The notes below the pieces were generated by a model. It was given only the letters and a program-made list of their open reading frames with translations. It ran no database searches and was not told where the DNA came from. Position numbers and translations under genes: made by a program. From CBDESN01 sp965242495 (GTDB taxonomy: Bacteria; Pseudomonadota; Alphaproteobacteria; MPNO01), in the NCBI GenBank assembly GCA_965242495.1, contig OZ251446.1:868001-932000 (forward strand): a stretch of 64,000 nt of DNA. The letters are read 5' to 3'. The first letter of the stretch is position 1; each line of letters starts with the position of its first letter. Positions 26,293 to 34,723 of the stretch are shown piece by piece.

Positions 26293-26796
26293 TTACAGGA
26301 TGAACGTCAGGTTGGGGATCGGCAGGTCGCGGCGGAGCAGGACCAGCTTTTTCAGCTTGATCCGCCATGCGCCGTCCACCCGCAGCAAATGGTGCTCGCA
26401 GCGCGCGGCGAGGTTCTGCTGGCCGCTCAGCCCGAGCTGCCGGTCGTCCCCCGCCCCGCGGCGGATCTCGCAGATCAGCTGGGCCGAACGCACGACCGCA
26501 TGCTCGTCGGGGCCGTCTTCGGCGCGCACGTTGCTCACGAAATGCTGGGTGCGTGAGACCGGGTCCTGCGAGGGCGGTCGCGTATGCAGGAGGCGGTAGA
26601 CCCGCTCCCGGCGGCGCAGCGCATCGTCGTGGATCAGCGACAGATGCCGCTTCGGGCCGCTCGCCTCGTCGATCGGAAGCCAGTAGACGCCGTCCTCGGC
26701 GAACAGATCGAGCCATTCCTCGAACCGCCGTTCGTCGAGCAGCAGGGCCTCGTCGTAGAGGAAGTCCGCGGCCTCCTCCCGCCCGATCCGCGCCAC
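26293..26796 (-). CDS. Ring-hydroxylating dioxygenase beta subunit
   Basis: A 167-residue small subunit of the SnoaL/NTF2 fold, the usual size. Motifs: FLYDEALLLDERRFEEWLDLF, EDGVYWLPID, RVYRLLHTRPPSQDPVSRTQHFVSNV. Beta subunits are structural partners of the Rieske alpha subunit. The GTG at 26794-26796 is chosen, 15 bp after the alpha stop, with GGAGGGG 6 nt upstream. Co-transcribed with alpha. No ferredoxin or reductase gene is adjacent, so these must be supplied from elsewhere. Confidence 0.85.
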   Translation of the reverse strand: MARIGREEAADFLYDEALLLDERRFEEWLDLFAEDGVYWLPIDEASGPKRHLSLIHDDALRRRERVYRLLHTRPPSQDPVSRTQHFVSNVRAEDGPDEHAVVRSAQLICEIRRGAGDDRQLGLSGQQNLAARCEHHLLRVDGAWRIKLKKLVLLRRDLPIPNLTFIL

Positions 26797-26810
26797 CGAG
26801 GACCCCTCCG

Positions 26811-28121
26811 TCAGGCCGCCATCAGCCGCTTCCACATTCGGTGGAAGGCGCGCTGCGGCGTCTCGTCGGTGGGGTCGCCCGTCCGGGTCCCGTCGGCGGC
26901 CCGCGTCTCGCGCTCGATGCCGCGCCGCAGCAGCAGCCATTCGACCTCCCGGGCCTGGAGCCCGGTCTGGTTCATGGCGAAAATCTCGACGTCGTCGGGC
27001 GAACCGAAGGCGGCCGGGCCGAAGAAGCGCTCGTAACCGTCGAGCCGCTCGTCGTTATAGGCGTCCGGCGCCCCTTCGAGGGCGTAGAACTGGATGCTCA
27101 CCTCGGTCCGGTCGACGGCGACCGGGCGGATCACGCGGATCTGGCCGTGCAGCAGGCCCAGATTGGGAAAGACGAGGACGTTCATCTGGTTGAAGATGTC
27201 GCCGAGCGCCGCCCGGCCGTGCGTCTCCTCCAGCCTGCCCATATACGCGGCATGTTCGCCCCGGCGCATCGCATCGACCGCATCTTCGGCGATCGGATAT
27301 TCGAGCATCCCGTGGCCGTTCTCGAAGCCCAGCGTGCGCCCGGTCTGACGATGCCGGATGATGTCGCGCACGTCCTTTTGCGTATAGGCCCCGTGACGGC
27401 CGCCGGCATGGCCGAACTCGGCGAGCACCCGCCAGAACGACTCGTGCACGGTGTCGCCGTGATAGCCGTCGGTGGTGTTCTCGGCCTGGAACTTCCAGTT
27501 GCCCCGGTATTCCGACCGGTGGGCGCCGTATTCGGCCCGCACCCGGCCGACCGGAGAACGGTCGAACTGGAGGTCGATATAGCGCCGCGCCGGGCCGAGA
27601 TGGTCGGCCAGGCTGTCGCCGGACGGCTCCATGCTGGCGAAGATCAGCCCGCGATAGCTGTCCACGCGCGGCGCCCGCCGGAGCCCGAGCGCGCCTTTGT
27701 CGATGTCGTCGGGATAGCCGCCGCGATGATGCGCGATGCCGATCAGCTCGCCGTTATTGGCGTAGAGCCAGCCGTGATAACGGCAGCGGAACTCCTTCGC
27801 CGTCCCGCGCTCGTCGCGGCACACCACCGAGCCTCGATGGCGGCACCGGTTGAGCAGCACGTTGATCCCGCCGTCGTCGCCCCGGCTCACGATCACCGGC
27901 CGGCGGCCGATATAGGCGGTGCGGAAGTCGCCCGGGTTCGGGATCTCGCTGTCATGGGCGACGTAGACCCAGCTGGCGCCGAAGATGCGGTCCATTTCGA
28001 GGTCGAATACGTCGCGGTCGGTATAGACCAGCCCGTTGACCCGGAAATCCGCCGGCCCCTCCCGGATCAGGTCGTGGACGTCGATGTCGGGGGGCGCGTT
28101 GCGTCGAAGGATCGTCGTCAT
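26811..28121 (-). CDS. Ring-hydroxylating dioxygenase alpha subunit (Rieske)
   Basis: A 436-residue catalytic subunit. The Rieske [2Fe-2S] centre uses C93-x-H95 and C113-x2-H116. The mononuclear iron site is in NTTDGYHGDTVHESFW, with H221 and H226 as ligands. It would add O2 across an aromatic ring or demethylate a substrate. It is 109 bp downstream of a molybdenum hydroxylase large-subunit gene on the same strand, with beta directly after. The substrate is unknown. Sequence features place it in the benzoate/biphenyl-type oxygenase group only broadly. Confidence 0.88.
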   Translation of the reverse strand: MTTILRRNAPPDIDVHDLIREGPADFRVNGLVYTDRDVFDLEMDRIFGASWVYVAHDSEIPNPGDFRTAYIGRRPVIVSRGDDGGINVLLNRCRHRGSVVCRDERGTAKEFRCRYHGWLYANNGELIGIAHHRGGYPDDIDKGALGLRRAPRVDSYRGLIFASMEPSGDSLADHLGPARRYIDLQFDRSPVGRVRAEYGAHRSEYRGNWKFQAENTTDGYHGDTVHESFWRVLAEFGHAGGRHGAYTQKDVRDIIRHRQTGRTLGFENGHGMLEYPIAEDAVDAMRRGEHAAYMGRLEETHGRAALGDIFNQMNVLVFPNLGLLHGQIRVIRPVAVDRTEVSIQFYALEGAPDAYNDERLDGYERFFGPAAFGSPDDVEIFAMNQTGLQAREVEWLLLRRGIERETRAADGTRTGDPTDETPQRAFHRMWKRLMAA

Positions 28122-28230
28122 CTCCAGCCGACCGCCTGGGTGAAGACCGTCGCATCGTCCAGCATAGCACGACCGGGGCGGGCGCGGCCAAGCGCGTCCC
28201 GGCTGCGGCGCGCGGCGCCGGCGGCCCCGC

Positions 28231-30573
28231 TTACGGGGTCGGACGGCGCGGCGCCGGGACCCCGGAAAGCGCGATCAGCTCGACGATGCGCTGCGGGGTG
28301 ATCGGGGTCTCGGCGATGCGGACGCCGAACGGAGCCAGCGCGTCCTCGACCGCGGAGACGATCGCGGCGGCGGCCGGGATGGCGCCGTTCTCGCCGACGC
28401 CCTTGACGCCGAGCCGGTTGTGGTCGGTCGGAGTCTCGCGGCTGTGGAGTTCGAAGCGCGGCACGTCGAGCGCCCCGGGCAGCAAATACTCGGCGAAGGT
28501 CGCGGTCAGCGGCTGGCCGGCGTCGTCGAAACCCATCCACTCGAGCAGCGCGTTGCCGACGCCGTGCGCCGCTCCGCCGGCGAGCTGCCCGTCGACCATC
28601 ATCGGGTTGATGACCCGCCCGCAATCGCTGACCACGACGTAGCGGAGTATCTCCACCGCACCGGTCTCGACGTCGACCTCGACCTCGACCACATGGGCCC
28701 CGTTGGGATAGGTCATCGCATCGAACACCGGATTGGCGCTCGCCTCCAGCCCGGGCGCCATGCCGCCCGGCAGCGGATAGCCGGGGGCGCCGGCGAGCGA
28801 GTCGGCGATCTCGCCCAGACCGACCGAGAGGTCGGGGACGCCCTTGACGCGGACGCGCCCGTCCGCGAGTTCGAGGTCGGCCGCGGGCGCTTCGAGCAAA
28901 TGCGCGGCCGCGGCCTTGACCTTGCCGACGAGCTCGGTAGCGGCGGCGTCGACCGACGCGCCGGCGTTGACCGCCTGTCGGCTCGCCGACGCGCCGATGC
29001 CCATGGCGACCGCCGACGTATCGCCGGACACCACCTTGACGGCCTCGGGAGCGACGCCGAAATGCCCGGCGCAGACTTGGGCGAGCATCGTATGCGTCCC
29101 CTGCCCGATCGCGACCGCGCCGGTCAGGACGGCGATCCGCCCCGACGGTCCGATGCGGACGATCGCGGTCTCGAACGGGCCGCGCCCGGAGCCCTTGATG
29201 CAGTTGGCGACGCCGATGCCGATATGGCGCCCGGCGGCCCGCGACCGCTCGCGCCGGGCGGCGAAGCCGTCATAGCCGGCGGCCGACAGCGCCGCCGCCA
29301 ACGAGGCCGGATAGTCGCCCGAATCGAGCACGATCGGCGCGCCGCCCCGATTGGCGATCGGACGCGCGAACGGCATCTCCGCGGCGGCGATCAGGTTGCG
29401 CCGGCGGACCTCCGCCCGGTCGAGCCGGAGTTCGCGCGCGATGGCGTCGAGGAGACGCTCCATCGCGAACGCGCCCTGGGGGTGGCCGGCGCCCCGGACC
29501 GGCGTGGTCGGCACCTTGTTGGTGAGCGCCATCCGCACGTCGAGCCGATAGGCGGGCAACCGGTACGGTCCCGGCAGGATGGTCGCCGCGTTGTGCGCGA
29601 GATTGAGCCCGCGCGCCGTATAGGCGCCGTGGTCGTGGATCATCTCGCCGCGGATCGCGAGCAGCCGCCCTTCGGCGTCGGCCGCGGCCTCGACGTCCCA
29701 ATACTGGTCGCGCTCCTGCGTCGTCGCGGTGAAGTGCTCGCGCCGGTCCTCGATCCATTTGACCGGACGCCCGAGAAGCTTCGCCGCGACCGCGACCACG
29801 ACCTCCTCCGGGTAGAAGACGAGCTTGGGTCCGAACCCGCCGCCCACGTCGGGGGCCACCACCGCGACCTGCTCCTCGTCGCAGCCCAACAGCTTGACCA
29901 GCATGCGCCGGGCTACGTGCGGCGTCTGGGTCGAGGACCACAGGGTCAGCCGGTCCCGCGCCGGGTCGGGAGCGGCGACGACGCCCCGGCATTCGATCGC
30001 ATGGCCGCACCCCTTGTGCTGCCAAAGCGCCGCGCGGACGGTGCAGGCGGCCTCGGCGAACGCGCGGTCGTGATCGCCGTAGGCGACGGTGAAGGCGGCG
30101 ATCAGGTTTCCGGCGCCGCCGCGATGCGCGGGCGGCGCGTCCGGCCGGAGGGCGGCGCGGCAATCGGCGACCGCGGGAAGCGGCTCGTACTCCACCTCGA
30201 CCCGGCGCGCAGCGTCCTCCGCTGGATAACGCCCCTCGGCGACGACGACGGCGATCGGTTCGCCGACGTGACGGACCTCGTCGCCGGCAAGGACCGGCCG
30301 GTCGACGGCTTGGCGATAGGCGGCGCTCGGCAGCGCTACCGACAGCTTGTCGGTCGTCAGCAACGGCGCGACGTCGGCCAGGGTGTAGACCGCGCGCACG
30401 CCCGGCATACGCGCGGCGGCGCGGCCGTCGATTCCCCGGATCGCCGCATGCCCGTGCGTGCTGCGGACGAAGGCCGCGGCCAAGGCGCCGGGCAGATGGA
30501 TATCGTCCACGAAGCGCCCGCGCCCGGCGAGCAAAGCCGGATCCTCGACCCGGCGCACGGATTCGCCGATCAC
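28231..30573 (-). CDS. Orphan molybdenum hydroxylase large subunit (CoxL/XdhA-like), first
   Basis: A 780-residue Mo-cofactor subunit with both AOX/XDH domains. Visible: the N-terminal VRRVEDPALLAGRGRFVDDIHLPG, a substrate/Mo region DVGGGFGPKLVFYPEE, the RGAGH variant (VRGAGHPQGAF) and the catalytic glutamate in GVKGVGENGAIP. The form-I CO dehydrogenase loop AYxCSFR is absent, so CO oxidation is not supported. No iron-sulfur or flavin subunit flanks it. It is next to dioxygenase genes and may hydroxylate an aromatic or N-heterocyclic compound. Confidence 0.85.
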   Translation of the reverse strand: MIGESVRRVEDPALLAGRGRFVDDIHLPGALAAAFVRSTHGHAAIRGIDGRAAARMPGVRAVYTLADVAPLLTTDKLSVALPSAAYRQAVDRPVLAGDEVRHVGEPIAVVVAEGRYPAEDAARRVEVEYEPLPAVADCRAALRPDAPPAHRGGAGNLIAAFTVAYGDHDRAFAEAACTVRAALWQHKGCGHAIECRGVVAAPDPARDRLTLWSSTQTPHVARRMLVKLLGCDEEQVAVVAPDVGGGFGPKLVFYPEEVVVAVAAKLLGRPVKWIEDRREHFTATTQERDQYWDVEAAADAEGRLLAIRGEMIHDHGAYTARGLNLAHNAATILPGPYRLPAYRLDVRMALTNKVPTTPVRGAGHPQGAFAMERLLDAIARELRLDRAEVRRRNLIAAAEMPFARPIANRGGAPIVLDSGDYPASLAAALSAAGYDGFAARRERSRAAGRHIGIGVANCIKGSGRGPFETAIVRIGPSGRIAVLTGAVAIGQGTHTMLAQVCAGHFGVAPEAVKVVSGDTSAVAMGIGASASRQAVNAGASVDAAATELVGKVKAAAAHLLEAPAADLELADGRVRVKGVPDLSVGLGEIADSLAGAPGYPLPGGMAPGLEASANPVFDAMTYPNGAHVVEVEVDVETGAVEILRYVVVSDCGRVINPMMVDGQLAGGAAHGVGNALLEWMGFDDAGQPLTATFAEYLLPGALDVPRFELHSRETPTDHNRLGVKGVGENGAIPAAAAIVSAVEDALAPFGVRIAETPITPQRIVELIALSGVPAPRRPTP

Positions 30574-30582
30574 GTCCCGAAC

Positions 30583-31053
30583 CTACGTCCGCCCGTCGAC
30601 CAGCCGTTCGAACGCCGCCAACGTCTCCTCGCTGACGTGGTGCTCCAGACCCTCGGCGTCGGCGCGGGCGGTGTCCTCGCTGACGCCGATCGCCCGCAGA
30701 AAGGCGACGACGATCTGATGGCGCCGCCGCGACGCATCGGCGATCCGCCTGCCCTCGCCCGTGAGGAAGATCGCGCGGTAGGGCTGGGTGGTCACCAACC
30801 CGCCCTGCTTCAGGCGGTTGATCATCTTGGCGACCGTCGCCTGCGTCACCCCGAGCCGTCGCGAAATGTCGACGGCGCGCGCCTCGCCGGTGGAATCGAT
30901 GAGGTCGGCGATCAGCTCGACGTAGTCTTCGGCGATCTCGGTCTGGCGCGAGATGCGGACCTGCCGGTGATGGTCGGCTTGCTCGTCCGGCTCGACCATC
31001 ACCGGCTCGACCGCCTTGCGCCTGTTTCGATCGATCTTGAGCTTGCCGACCAT
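30583..31053 (-). CDS. mntR: MntR-like DtxR-family manganese regulator
   Basis: A 156-residue protein. The helix-turn-helix (AVDISRRLGVTQATVAKMINRL) and winged part (GLVTTQPYRAIFLTGEGRR) are followed by the dimerisation/metal domain with the HH pair in EGLEHHVSEETL and RRRHQIVVAFL. The layout matches proteobacterial MntR. It senses Mn2+ and represses uptake genes. No mntH is adjacent. It is divergent from the di-haem cytochrome gene and ends 10 bp before the orphan CoxL gene, on the same strand. Its target may be the divergent operon. Confidence 0.85.
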   Translation of the reverse strand: MVGKLKIDRNRRKAVEPVMVEPDEQADHHRQVRISRQTEIAEDYVELIADLIDSTGEARAVDISRRLGVTQATVAKMINRLKQGGLVTTQPYRAIFLTGEGRRIADASRRRHQIVVAFLRAIGVSEDTARADAEGLEHHVSEETLAAFERLVDGRT

Positions 31054-31084
31054 GATTTTCCGACTATGCCCGATCTCCCTCCGC

Positions 31085-31113
31085 TTGACAAATCCTTGGT
31101 GAACGCGAACTAT
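31085..31113 (+). promoter_or_regulatory. Possible promoter for the di-haem cytochrome operon
   Basis: TTGACA at 31085-31090 is a perfect -35. AACTAT at 31108-31113 after 17 bp is a weak -10; TATCTT at 31111-31116 is an alternative. A direct repeat CTTGGTG occurs twice (about 31095-31101 and 31114-31120). This is the only AT-rich stretch between mntR and the cytochrome gene and could hold an MntR operator, though I find no clear palindrome. Confidence 0.4.
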
Positions 31114-31156
31114 CTTGGTGGAGGCTAAAATTATTTGATAGGACGAATCAATTCGG

Positions 31157-33028
31157 TTGCGGCAAACAACGACTTCGCGACGCCGACCCGCCGCGGCCCG
31201 GCCGGCGGCCCGCCTGCCGGTCGCATTCCTCGTCGTCTGTCTGGCCGCGATCCCGGATTCGCGCGCGGACCCGCCGCAACGGGCGCGTTGGGACCCGATC
31301 GCCGCGGCCTATCTGTACGGCGCCTTCGCCTTGTCGCTCGAACCGGTGGACTGGACCGGAATCGCCGATCGCTTCGCTACGACCTCGGCCGTGTTCGCGC
31401 ACAACGCGGACCGGTCGGTCTACGACCGGCTCGGCGCGGCGAGCGCGTTCGCGGGCGTCGACCTCGCCGCCGAGATCCGGGCCGCCGTCGCGGCGCGGGA
31501 CGCGGCGAGGTTTCGGGCCGCCTCGACCCGGGCCGTCGCCGCCGCGATTCGCCTCCGGCTGTTCCGCGCCGGCGCCCGGCTGGGCGAGGCCGGAAAGGCG
31601 CGCCGGGAAACGCGCCGCGCGCGGGCGTTGTTCGCGGCGTTCGCGGATCGCCTGCGCGAGGTCGACCCGGAGGGGTCTCGCCGCCTGGGCCTCGCCTGGC
31701 TCGAACTGGCGACGGCCGCGGCGGACCGGGACGCCGCGCGCGCGCGCCGCCGTTTCGCCCCCGCCGCGGCGGTCGTCGCCGATTATCTGGTCGAGCGGTT
31801 CGAAGCGCGGACGCCCGACCTGGCCCGCCGCGCCGCGCCCTGGCTTCCGCCCGACGCGGAGATCGGCGAACAGGACCCGCTGCCGCGCCTGGTGCTCAAC
31901 GCCGAGGAGCGGGGTATCGACGAGGCCGACCTGTTCCTCGTCGCCTATGGCGACATGCTGTTCGACTCGCCCGAGATTTTCGGCGAGCCCGCGCGCAGCC
32001 TCGGCTTCGCCTGCTCGTCCTGCCACAACCGGAGCGAGGCGAACCGCGGCTTCTATCTGCCGGGGCTCAGCCGCCGGCGCGGCGGGGTGGACGTCGACGG
32101 CGGCCTGTTCAACCCGCGCGCCAACGATCATCGCTTCGACCCGCTGGACATCCCGAGCCTGCGCGGCATCCGCTTCACCGCCCCCTATGGCCGCGACGGC
32201 CGGTTCGCGAGCCTGCGCGCGTTCGTCCGCAACGTGATCGTCAACGAGTTCGCCGGCTCCGAGCCGACGCCCTTGATGCTCGACGCGATGATCGCCTATC
32301 TCAACGAGTTCGACTTCCTGCCCGCCCCGTTCCTCTATCGCAACGGCCGGCTCAACGCCCGCGCATCCGCCGCGGCGAAGCGCGGCGAGCGGCTGTTCCA
32401 CCGGCCCTTCCCCGGCATGGGCGGCCTTTCCTGCGCCTCCTGCCATCTGCCGACGGCCAATTTCCTCGACGGGCGCCGCCACGACATCGGGTCGGGCGAT
32501 CCGTCCTCGGCTCATGCGCGGGACAGCGCGTTCGACACGCCCACCTTGCTCGGCATCGCGCACACCGCGCCCTATTTCCATGACGGTTCGCTGGAGACGC
32601 TCGCCGACGCGGTCGATTGGTTCAACGCCCGCTTCGGCCTCGGCCTCGACGCCGGCGGCAAGGCCGACCTGACCGCCTATCTCGAAGCGGTCGGAACCGG
32701 GGCGGACCCCTACGAGACGTTCGACGGCGAGAACACGCGGTTTCGCCTCGCCTTCGACGAGCTGTCGGTCTTCCTGAGCACGCTCGACGCGCTGATCCCG
32801 GCGCGCGACGCCTTTCACGCGCAACTCCTGATCCGCACTGCGGCGCGGGAGCTGCGCGCCGAGGCGCAGGCGATGTCCAACGTCCGCCGAATGGAGCTCG
32901 CCGACGCGCTGGCCGGCCGCATCGAGGCGATAGGGACGGCGATCGCGGCGGGCGACTGGGACGCGGCCGCCCGGCTTCGGGCCGCCTACAGGACCGCCGA
33001 GCGGGACCATGCGGCCGAGATGTACTGA
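31157..33028 (+). CDS. Di-haem cytochrome c (MauG/CCP-like) with long N-terminal extension
   Basis: A 623-residue exported protein. The start is basic with a hydrophobic segment (about residues 19-32), then a helical extension of about 230 residues with no domain I recognise. Two c-haem sites follow: CSSCH (286-290) and CASCH (426-430), with IPSLRGIRFTAPYGRDGRF and DTPTLLGIAHTAPYFHDGSL as in cytochrome c peroxidase/MauG. The TTG at 31157 is tentative; no strong ribosome-binding site is seen. It overlaps the PhnD-like gene by 20 bp, so it belongs to that transporter operon. Confidence 0.8.
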   Translation: MRQTTTSRRRPAAARPAARLPVAFLVVCLAAIPDSRADPPQRARWDPIAAAYLYGAFALSLEPVDWTGIADRFATTSAVFAHNADRSVYDRLGAASAFAGVDLAAEIRAAVAARDAARFRAASTRAVAAAIRLRLFRAGARLGEAGKARRETRRARALFAAFADRLREVDPEGSRRLGLAWLELATAAADRDAARARRRFAPAAAVVADYLVERFEARTPDLARRAAPWLPPDAEIGEQDPLPRLVLNAEERGIDEADLFLVAYGDMLFDSPEIFGEPARSLGFACSSCHNRSEANRGFYLPGLSRRRGGVDVDGGLFNPRANDHRFDPLDIPSLRGIRFTAPYGRDGRFASLRAFVRNVIVNEFAGSEPTPLMLDAMIAYLNEFDFLPAPFLYRNGRLNARASAAAKRGERLFHRPFPGMGGLSCASCHLPTANFLDGRRHDIGSGDPSSAHARDSAFDTPTLLGIAHTAPYFHDGSLETLADAVDWFNARFGLGLDAGGKADLTAYLEAVGTGADPYETFDGENTRFRLAFDELSVFLSTLDALIPARDAFHAQLLIRTAARELRAEAQAMSNVRRMELADALAGRIEAIGTAIAAGDWDAAARLRAAYRTAERDHAAEMY

Positions 33029-33908
33029 ACTCGGTCTGCGCGCGGCCCGCCTCGCCCGCGGCTGGCGCGCCGCCCTGGCCGCGGCCGCGCTGTGCTGCGT
33101 CGGACCGGCGGCGGCGCAGCAGCCGCTGACGCTCGCCTTCCTGCCGCAGGAAAATCCGGAGAAGCTGGTCGGCGACATCGGCGAGATCGCGGCTTATCTC
33201 ACCGGCGCGCTGGCGCGCGAAGTCCGGGGCCGGGTGACGCTGGACCACGCCGCGGCCATCGAGGCGCTGGCCGCGGCCGAGGCCGACATCGCCTTCATGG
33301 GCGCCCTGCCCGCGGCGCTCGCCCGGTCGAGGATCGGGGCGGAGATCCTGTTGTCCGAGGTCTATCGCGGCAAACCGTCCTACGCCGGAGCGATCTTCGT
33401 CCGCCGCGGCGGCGGCGTCGGCGGGATCGAAGATCTGCGCGGGCGCAGCATCGCCTTCGCCGATCCCCTCTCCGAATCGGGCTATCTGTACCCGCTCGAC
33501 ATCCTGGCGCGCGCCGGGCTGCTCGAACGCGGCGCCGACCCGCAGCGATTCTTCGCGCGGGTCTACTTCGCCGGCGGCTATCAGCAGGCGATCCGGGCGG
33601 TCGCCGACGGGTTGGTCGATGCCGCCGGAGTCAGCGTCTACGCGCCGCTCCTGCTGCCGCCCGGCCGGCGGGCCGATGTCGCCCCGATCGCGCTGTCCCG
33701 GCCGATCCCGTCCCACGCCGTGATCGCCAGACGGGGGCTCGACCCGGGGCTGCGCGCGGCGTTCGTCGCCGCCATGCTGGCCCTCAACCGGCCAGAGCGC
33801 CGTCATTTGCTGCGTCACGTCTACAACCCCGACGGCTATGTGCGGTCGCGCCAAGCCGACTACGACGCGGTCGCCGAGACGGCGCGACGCCACGGGGTGA
33901 TCCGATGA
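33009..33908 (+). CDS. PhnD-like periplasmic substrate-binding protein
   Basis: A 299-residue binding protein with a signal peptide (LARGWRAALAAAALCCVGPA). The family body shows LTLAFLPQENPEKL, AEADIAFMGALPAAL, LRGRSIAFADPLSESGYLYP and GGYQQAIRAVADGLVDAAG. The PhnD family binds phosphonates, phosphite and other oxyanions, but relatives bind different ligands. No C-P lyase gene is present. It starts inside the di-haem gene and overlaps the ATPase gene (ATGA). Ligand unknown; the link to mntR and a di-haem cytochrome suggests something redox-linked or a metal complex. Confidence 0.82.
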   Translation: MRPRCTELGLRAARLARGWRAALAAAALCCVGPAAAQQPLTLAFLPQENPEKLVGDIGEIAAYLTGALAREVRGRVTLDHAAAIEALAAAEADIAFMGALPAALARSRIGAEILLSEVYRGKPSYAGAIFVRRGGGVGGIEDLRGRSIAFADPLSESGYLYPLDILARAGLLERGADPQRFFARVYFAGGYQQAIRAVADGLVDAAGVSVYAPLLLPPGRRADVAPIALSRPIPSHAVIARRGLDPGLRAAFVAAMLALNRPERRHLLRHVYNPDGYVRSRQADYDAVAETARRHGVIR

Positions 33909-34723
33909 CCGCCGCCGTCGTCCTCGAACGGGCGACCGTCCGCTACGGGCGCGGCGAAGCGCCGGCGGTCGATCGGATCTCGCTGTCGATCCCCGCCGGC
34001 CAGCGGGTCGCGGTCATCGGCCCGAGCGGGGCGGGCAAGACGACGCTGCTCAGGCTCGTCAACGGGCTGATCCGTCCCGCCGCCGGCCGGCTCGCGGTGC
34101 TCGGCGTCGATCTCGCCGACGGGGCGGCGCGGCGGCGCGAATTCCGCCGCCGCATCGGCTTCGTGTTCCAGGAGTTCCCCCTCGTCGAACGCGCCAGCGT
34201 GCGGCGCAACGTATTGTGCGGACGACTCGGCTGGACGCGCGGGTTGGCGGGCCTGCTCGGCTGCTTCTCCGAGACCGACCGGGCGCTCGCCGCGGCGGCG
34301 ATGGAGGAGACGGGCCTCGCCGCCCTGGCGCGCCGCCGGGCCGACAGCCTAAGCGGCGGCCAGCGCCAGCGCGCCGCCATCGCCCGCGTGCTCGCCCAGG
34401 ACCCGGATCTGCTGACCGCGGACGAGCCGGTGAGCAACCTCGATCCGGTGCTGGCGGCCGCCATGCTGCGGTCGCTGGCGGGCGCCGGGCGGCGGCGCGG
34501 AGGGACCTCGTTGGTCGCCGTCCACCACCCGGCTTTGGCGCGGGAATTCGCCGAGCGGATCGTCGGCATGGCGGCTGGGCGAATCGCCTATGACGGCGAC
34601 CGGGACGGCCCGCTCGACGCAGCGGCCCTCCGCGCCGTCTACGGGCGCGGCCCGGGACCGGAGCCGGTCGAAGCGGGCGCCGCGGAGGCGGGGCATGGCG
34701 GCTTCGAAACCCGGGTGGCTTGA
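33905..34723 (+). CDS. PhnC-like ABC transporter ATP-binding protein
   Basis: A 272-residue ATPase. Walker A is GPSGAGKTTLLR, the signature is LSGGQRQRAAIARVLAQDP and Walker B is LTADEPVSNLDP, where the Ala in TADEP is characteristic of PhnC. H-switch is in AVHHPAL. It drives import for the binding protein encoded just upstream. The start overlaps the previous stop. The C-terminal tail overlaps the permease gene by 29 bp. Confidence 0.87.
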   Translation: MTAAVVLERATVRYGRGEAPAVDRISLSIPAGQRVAVIGPSGAGKTTLLRLVNGLIRPAAGRLAVLGVDLADGAARRREFRRRIGFVFQEFPLVERASVRRNVLCGRLGWTRGLAGLLGCFSETDRALAAAAMEETGLAALARRRADSLSGGQRQRAAIARVLAQDPDLLTADEPVSNLDPVLAAAMLRSLAGAGRRRGGTSLVAVHHPALAREFAERIVGMAAGRIAYDGDRDGPLDAAALRAVYGRGPGPEPVEAGAAEAGHGGFETRVA

